A stretch of DNA of 9,997 nucleotides from Fusobacteriaceae bacterium (GTDB lineage Bacteria > Fusobacteriota > Fusobacteriia > Fusobacteriales > Fusobacteriaceae). A program made the translations under genes and the position numbers. Shown here one piece after another: positions 6,666-9,997 of the stretch. Every line of letters begins with the position of its first letter. Position 1 is the first letter of the stretch. The notes beneath the pieces were generated by a model. The model had not been told where the DNA came from. It did not search any database and saw only the letters and a program-made list of their open reading frames with translations. Location: the NCBI GenBank assembly GCA_900764925.1, contig CAAFPW010000093.1, forward strand, positions 1-9,997, in the 5' to 3' direction.

Positions 6666-8591
6666 CTATTTTGCTTTTGAACCATTCTCTACTTCTGTAT
6701 TTATCTCTACAAGTCTAAGTCCATTCTTATCCTCAGTACTTAATAACATTCCTTGAGAGATCTCTCCTCTCATCTTTCTAGGTTTTAAATTAGTAATAGC
6801 TAAAACTTTTTTCCCTACTAATTTCTCTGGTTCTGGGTAGTATTTAGCAATTCCAGAAAGGATTTGTCTTACATTATCTCCAACACTAACTTTAAATTTT
6901 AAAAGTTTGTCAGCTCCCTTTACCTTTCCTGCTTCTAATATCTCTACTACTTGGATATTTACTTTATCAAAATCAGTTATATCTATTGGATTTTCTACTT
7001 CCATGTTTTCATCAATTTGCATAGGATCTTTCTTAGGAGCTTCCAATGCTTCTAAATCTAATCTAGGGAATATAGGTTCTGCATTTCCTAAAACGTGTCC
7101 CTCTTTTAATAGATTCCATCCCATGATCTCTTCAACTTTTGCTGTATGGATATCTCTTGTTTCCCCCAATTGATTCCAAATTTTTTGAGCAGAAGTTGGC
7201 ATATATGGATATACCATTACAGCTGCTTTATATAATCCATCTATTAGATGATTCATTACAACAGCTAATCTATCTTTATTAGCCTCATCTTTAGCGAGTG
7301 TCCATGGAGCAGTTTCATCTATATATTTATTCAATCTTGAAATAAATCTCCAGATAGCCTCAAGAGCTTTTGAGTATTGAACTATATTCATTTGCTCCTC
7401 AACTTCTTTCACTACCTCTGTCCACAATGTTTCTATCTCATCATCATACTTATCTCTAGTAGTTCCATTTATAACTACTCCACTGAAGTATTTTTTGTAC
7501 ATTCCCAATGTTCTGTTTAATAGATTTCCTAAATCATTTGCAAGGTCTGAATTTATTCTAGTAACTACTGATTTTGTAGAATAGTCTCCATCATTTCCAA
7601 ATTGTACCTCTCTCATTAGACAATATCTAAAAGCATCTACACCATATTTCTCTATTTCTGATATAGGGTCAACTACATTTCCTTTAGATTTTGACATCTT
7701 TTCTCCCTCTGATGTCCACCATCCATGAGCTACTACTTTATCTGGTAATTTTTCTCCAGCTGATAATAACATACACGGCCAAATTATAGCATGGAATCTA
7801 ACTATATCCTTTCCTAATAAGTGCATTACCTCTGCATTATTCCAATATTTATCAAACATCTCTGAATTATTTTCATATCCTACAGCTGTTAAATAGTTAG
7901 TTAAAGCATCAAACCAAACATAAGTGATATGTCCTGGTGCAAATTCAATAGGTATTCCCCATTCAAATGTATTTCTTGAAATTGATAAGTCTTGTAATCC
8001 TTGTTTAATAAATGAAACTACTTCATTTCTTCTTGAACGTGGTAAAATGAAGTCTGGGTGTTTTTCAATATGCTCTAATAGTGCATCTTGATATTTTGAC
8101 ATCTTAAAGAAATATGATTCTTCCTTTACAACTCTCAACTCTTTTCCACAATCTGGGCAGTGATTTCCATTTACAATTTGGTTTTCAGGTACAAATGTCT
8201 CACATGAAACACAATATTTTCCTGAATACTCTCCCTTGTAAATATCTCCTTTTTCGTAAACTTTTTGTAGTATTTTCTTTACAGCAGCTTTATGTCTAGG
8301 TTCTGTTGTTCTTATAAAATCAGAATACTCTATTCCTAATTTTGCCCACATCTCTTTAAATCTTGGAGCCATAATATCTGTCCATTGTTGTGGAGTATAT
8401 CCTTTTTGTTTTGCTGTCTCTTCTACTTTTTGTCCATGCTCATCTGTTCCAGTTAAAAAATAAGCATCATACCCCATTGTTCTTTTATATCTTGCCATTA
8501 CATCTGCTGCTATTGTAGTATAAGCACTCCCTACATGCGGATCTCCATTTACATAGTATATTGGTGTTGTTACATAAAAATTTTTACTCAC
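6666..8591 (-). CDS. metG: Methionyl-tRNA synthetase
   Basis: Charges tRNA-Met with methionine in the cytosol. It has 641 residues. The class I signature is present as PHVGSAY (18-24, the HIGH equivalent) and KMSKSKG (298-304). A four-cysteine zinc knuckle is seen at C127, C130, C145 and C148. The anticodon-binding helical domain spans about 350-500 and includes the family's NDLGNLLNR (352-360). Residues about 538-641 form a C-terminal tRNA-binding OB-fold domain that usually mediates dimerisation (VKGADKLLKFKV, PRKMRGEISQGMLL). The start is GTG at 8591 with a good SD (AGAGGAGA at 8598-8605); no ATG lies near enough to keep the N-terminal Rossmann strand. It lies 35 bases after the acyltransferase gene, with no T-box or leader visible, and 18 bases before galU. 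Confidence 0.97.
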   Translation of the reverse strand: MSKNFYVTTPIYYVNGDPHVGSAYTTIAADVMARYKRTMGYDAYFLTGTDEHGQKVEETAKQKGYTPQQWTDIMAPRFKEMWAKLGIEYSDFIRTTEPRHKAAVKKILQKVYEKGDIYKGEYSGKYCVSCETFVPENQIVNGNHCPDCGKELRVVKEESYFFKMSKYQDALLEHIEKHPDFILPRSRRNEVVSFIKQGLQDLSISRNTFEWGIPIEFAPGHITYVWFDALTNYLTAVGYENNSEMFDKYWNNAEVMHLLGKDIVRFHAIIWPCMLLSAGEKLPDKVVAHGWWTSEGEKMSKSKGNVVDPISEIEKYGVDAFRYCLMREVQFGNDGDYSTKSVVTRINSDLANDLGNLLNRTLGMYKKYFSGVVINGTTRDKYDDEIETLWTEVVKEVEEQMNIVQYSKALEAIWRFISRLNKYIDETAPWTLAKDEANKDRLAVVMNHLIDGLYKAAVMVYPYMPTSAQKIWNQLGETRDIHTAKVEEIMGWNLLKEGHVLGNAEPIFPRLDLEALEAPKKDPMQIDENMEVENPIDITDFDKVNIQVVEILEAGKVKGADKLLKFKVSVGDNVRQILSGIAKYYPEPEKLVGKKVLAITNLKPRKMRGEISQGMLLSTEDKNGLRLVEINTEVENGSKAK

Positions 8592-8597
8592 GATATT

Positions 8598-8605
8598 TCT
8601 CCTCT
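8598..8605 (-). promoter_or_regulatory. SD supporting the GTG start of metG
   Basis: AGAGGAGA on the minus strand, six bases before the GTG at 8591, confirms use of a non-ATG start. Confidence 0.75.
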
Positions 8606-8626
8606 CTATATTCTTTCTTCTATAAC

Positions 8627-9268
8627 TTAAATATATTTTTCAGCTTCTTTATCAAGTCTATTTAACTCATTTTTTAGCTTTTCACAATACTCATCTATAT
8701 CTGCATCAGCTGGTACTTCCATAGGCTCACCCATGATATATACCATCTTACTAAAAGGTTTTGGAAATTGAAATCTATCCCAAGCTTTTTTAAACTCCCA
8801 TTTAGCACTATAAGCTGCCCCTGTTGGAATTATATATTTTTTACCTTTTTGTGCAAGATATATCATCCCTGGTTTTACCTCGTATATAGGTCCCTTTGGT
8901 CCATCTACTGGAGTTCCTATACAGTACCCCTTCTTCATAAATTTAATCAATGAGATCAAACTGGAAGTTGAATTCTTATCTGATGAACCTCTTATCATTT
9001 GATACCCTAGTTTTTCCAATGGTACAGAGATTAACTCTCCATCTTTAGAGGGACTAGCAAGAACTGCTCTCTTTTCTATATAATCTAGACATAGAGTAGA
9101 TGCAACTAATTTATTATGCCAAAATGCAAAAATATAACTCTCATCCTCTTCTCTTATTTTCTCATTTTTTATAACTTTTATCTTTAAAGTTTTTCTTACC
9201 ATTTGAAGTAAATAATAGAGTATTGTCCCATATCTCCTGTATTTTTCTGTCTCATTACTTCTTTCCAT
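8627..9268 (-). CDS. DUF374 lysophospholipid-acyltransferase-family protein
   Basis: A 213-residue protein of the DUF374 branch of the lysophospholipid acyltransferase superfamily. Motifs in order: FAFWHNKL at 47-54, with the histidine (H51) of the acyltransferase site; ASPSKDGELI at 71-80; IRGSSDKNS at 92-100; and GTPVDGPKGP at 118-127, the strongest family hallmark. There is a weakly hydrophobic N-terminal stretch but no clear signal peptide; it is probably a peripheral inner-membrane protein. Some DUF374 members (LpxJ of epsilonproteobacteria, from memory) are late acyltransferases of lipid A. A role in lipid A or phospholipid acylation fits a Gram-negative host, but the substrate is inferred. 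The ATG at 9268 has a G-rich SD (GGGGGG, about 6 bases upstream). It is the first gene of the run leading to metG and galU. Confidence 0.87.
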   Translation of the reverse strand: MERSNETEKYRRYGTILYYLLQMVRKTLKIKVIKNEKIREEDESYIFAFWHNKLVASTLCLDYIEKRAVLASPSKDGELISVPLEKLGYQMIRGSSDKNSTSSLISLIKFMKKGYCIGTPVDGPKGPIYEVKPGMIYLAQKGKKYIIPTGAAYSAKWEFKKAWDRFQFPKPFSKMVYIMGEPMEVPADADIDEYCEKLKNELNRLDKEAEKYI

Positions 9269-9301
9269 CTAATTCCCCCCATATCAGAGTATTCTTTAAT
9301 C

Positions 9302-9330
9302 ATTATATCACAAAGAGTTAGTTTTAAAAA
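9302..9330 (-). promoter_or_regulatory. Promoter of the acyltransferase-metG-galU run
   Basis: On the minus strand a perfect TATAAT (9302-9307) is preceded by TGA, an extended -10. The -35 position, 17 bases upstream (9325-9330, TTTTTA), is weak, as often seen with extended -10 promoters. The predicted start near 9295 gives a leader of about 26 bases containing the SD. Confidence 0.7.
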
Positions 9331-9367
9331 GAGAGATTGAATATTTTTTATTTTTTAAAAAAAATTT

Positions 9368-9394
9368 AAACTTTTTCTTAAATTTCACGTCTAA
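9368..9394 (+). promoter_or_regulatory. ECF/sigma-E-like promoter
   Basis: AAACTT (9368-9373) and TCTAA (9390-9394) are separated by 16 bases, with CG before TCTAA. The well-known E. coli sigma-E promoter of rpoH (P3) has GAACTT, 16 bases, then TCTGA, so both boxes and the spacing match closely. An A/T tract at 9341-9367 could act as an UP element. No coding frame begins downstream before the terminator at 9440. Confidence 0.5.
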
Positions 9395-9400
9395 TAAAAT

Positions 9401-9467
9401 ATAAATAACAAATAATATTTTTTTCATTTTTCCCCAATTAAGCTACCATATAATGGTAGCTTTTTTT
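9401..9467 (+). ncRNA. Candidate sigma-E-type small RNA upstream of ahpC
   Basis: A transcript from the ECF-like promoter would start near 9401 and end in the T run near 9467, about 67 nt. Its first 39 bases are A/U-rich and unstructured except for UUUUUCCCC (9427-9435), an exposed C-rich stretch that could pair with G-rich SD sites. The 3' end is a perfect intrinsic terminator. No open frame with an SD lies within it. It stops before the ahpC promoter, so it is not the ahpC leader. FoxI of F. nucleatum is a sigma-E-dependent, oxygen-induced sRNA; a relationship is possible but not shown. The 5' end is a prediction. Confidence 0.5.
9440..9467 (+). terminator. Orphan intrinsic terminator
   Basis: A perfect 10-bp stem (9440-9449 with 9453-9462) contains GCTACCAT and ATGGTAGC around an ATA loop, followed by a T run to 9467. 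On the minus strand no T tract follows, so it works only for plus-strand transcription. No plus-strand protein gene lies upstream; it therefore ends a non-coding transcript or insulates ahpC. Confidence 0.92.
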
Positions 9468-9484
9468 ATTCTTGATCTTTTTAC

Positions 9485-9513
9485 TTGACTTTTTGCAATA
9501 AATATTCTATAAT
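9485..9513 (+). promoter_or_regulatory. ahpC promoter
   Basis: TTGACT (9485-9490) and a perfect TATAAT (9508-9513) with 17-base spacing form a near-consensus promoter. The predicted start near 9520 gives a leader of about 47 bases. The -10 overlaps a partial match to a PerR-type operator (see findings). Confidence 0.85.
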
Positions 9514-9566
9514 CAAAATATAAAAAAATAAAAATATTTAAAAATAAAATAAGTGGAGGTAAAAAT

Positions 9567-9997
9567 ATGTCATTAATAGGAAAAAAAATAAATGAGTTTA
9601 ACGCTAATACATATCACAATGGAGATTTTTCAACTGTAACAAGTGATAATTTAAGAGGAAAATGGTCAGTTGTAGTATTCTATCCTGCAGATTTTACTTT
9701 TGTATGTCCAACAGAGTTAGAAGATTTAGCTGAACACTATGAAAAATTCAAAGCCGAAGGATGTGAAGTATACTCTGTTTCTACAGATACACATTTTGTA
9801 CATAAGGCATGGCATGACACATCTGATAGAATTAGAAAAATTAAATTCCCTATGGTTGCAGACCCAACAGGTAAAATTTCTAGAGAATTTGAAGTTTTAG
9901 TAGAAGAGGAAGGATTAGCACTAAGAGGAAGTTTTGTTATCAATCCTGAAGGAACAGTTGTAGCTTATGAAGTACATGATATGGGAATCGGAAGAGA
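9567..9997 (+). CDS. ahpC: Alkyl hydroperoxide reductase subunit C (partial)
   Basis: A typical two-cysteine peroxiredoxin of the AhpC type, which reduces hydrogen peroxide and organic peroxides in the cytosol and is recycled by AhpF or a thioredoxin-like partner. The 143 codons present are collinear with E. coli AhpC (187 residues). FYPADFTFVCPTE at 38-50 carries the peroxidatic cysteine C47 with T44 and P40. VSTDTHFVHKAW (71-82) and the active-site arginine R120 in GLALRGSFV are conserved. The resolving cysteine lies beyond the window. The ATG at 9567 has a strong SD (GTGGAGGT, 6 bases upstream) and its own strong promoter. The 3' end is cut by the window edge, so a following ahpF cannot be judged. 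Confidence 0.97.
   Translation, partial: MSLIGKKINEFNANTYHNGDFSTVTSDNLRGKWSVVVFYPADFTFVCPTELEDLAEHYEKFKAEGCEVYSVSTDTHFVHKAWHDTSDRIRKIKFPMVADPTGKISREFEVLVEEEGLALRGSFVINPEGTVVAYEVHDMGIGR

Noticed and set aside
8592..8626. T-box or SAM riboswitch before metG
   Set aside because: Only 35 bases separate metG from the upstream gene, with no room for such a leader and no T-box sequence or terminator.

Overview
The window looks like chromosomal DNA of a low-GC, Gram-negative anaerobe, most likely Fusobacterium or a close relative. This is inferred from the strong A/T bias, purine-rich Shine-Dalgarno (SD) sites before nearly every gene, a DUF374 acyltransferase (typical of bacteria with lipid A), a lysine-exporter gene split in two, and general protein resemblance. 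No database search was possible. No phage, transposase, CRISPR, rRNA or tRNA was seen. Most genes are ordinary housekeeping genes; the unusual content is in the intergenic DNA.

Layout. Positions 1-210 hold no convincing gene. manA (phosphomannose isomerase, minus) and galM (aldose 1-epimerase, plus) diverge from a 123-bp A/T-rich gap. galM is followed closely by two overlapping genes that together make a LysO-type lysine exporter. A strong promoter, covered by a 35-bp dyad, then drives a small acidic protein of unknown function and a DJ-1/PfpI-family protein. A bidirectional terminator at about 4174-4209 separates this block from the minus-strand genes.

The minus-strand block, in transcription order from the right, is a DUF374 acyltransferase, metG, galU, a long imperfect palindrome, an EamA-type transporter and an SGNH-type hydrolase. 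Three starts differ from the longest open frames: galU begins at the ATG at 6647, the EamA gene at the ATG at 5667, and metG uses GTG at 8591.

At the right end, ahpC (peroxiredoxin) runs off the window. Between the divergent acyltransferase gene and ahpC there is an intrinsic terminator that serves neither gene. An ECF/sigma-E-like promoter lies upstream of it. Together they outline a roughly 67-nt small RNA at about 9401-9467, which is the most interesting candidate here. Fusobacteria have a sigma-E-controlled, oxygen-induced small RNA (FoxI), and the neighbouring peroxide-defence gene fits that theme, but identity with FoxI cannot be shown from this sequence alone.

Functionally, manA, galM and galU belong to hexose and sugar-nucleotide metabolism that feeds envelope glycans, and the DUF374 acyltransferase probably acts on envelope lipids. 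LysO and the EamA protein are transporters. The DJ-1 protein and AhpC are linked to stress from reactive carbonyls or peroxides.
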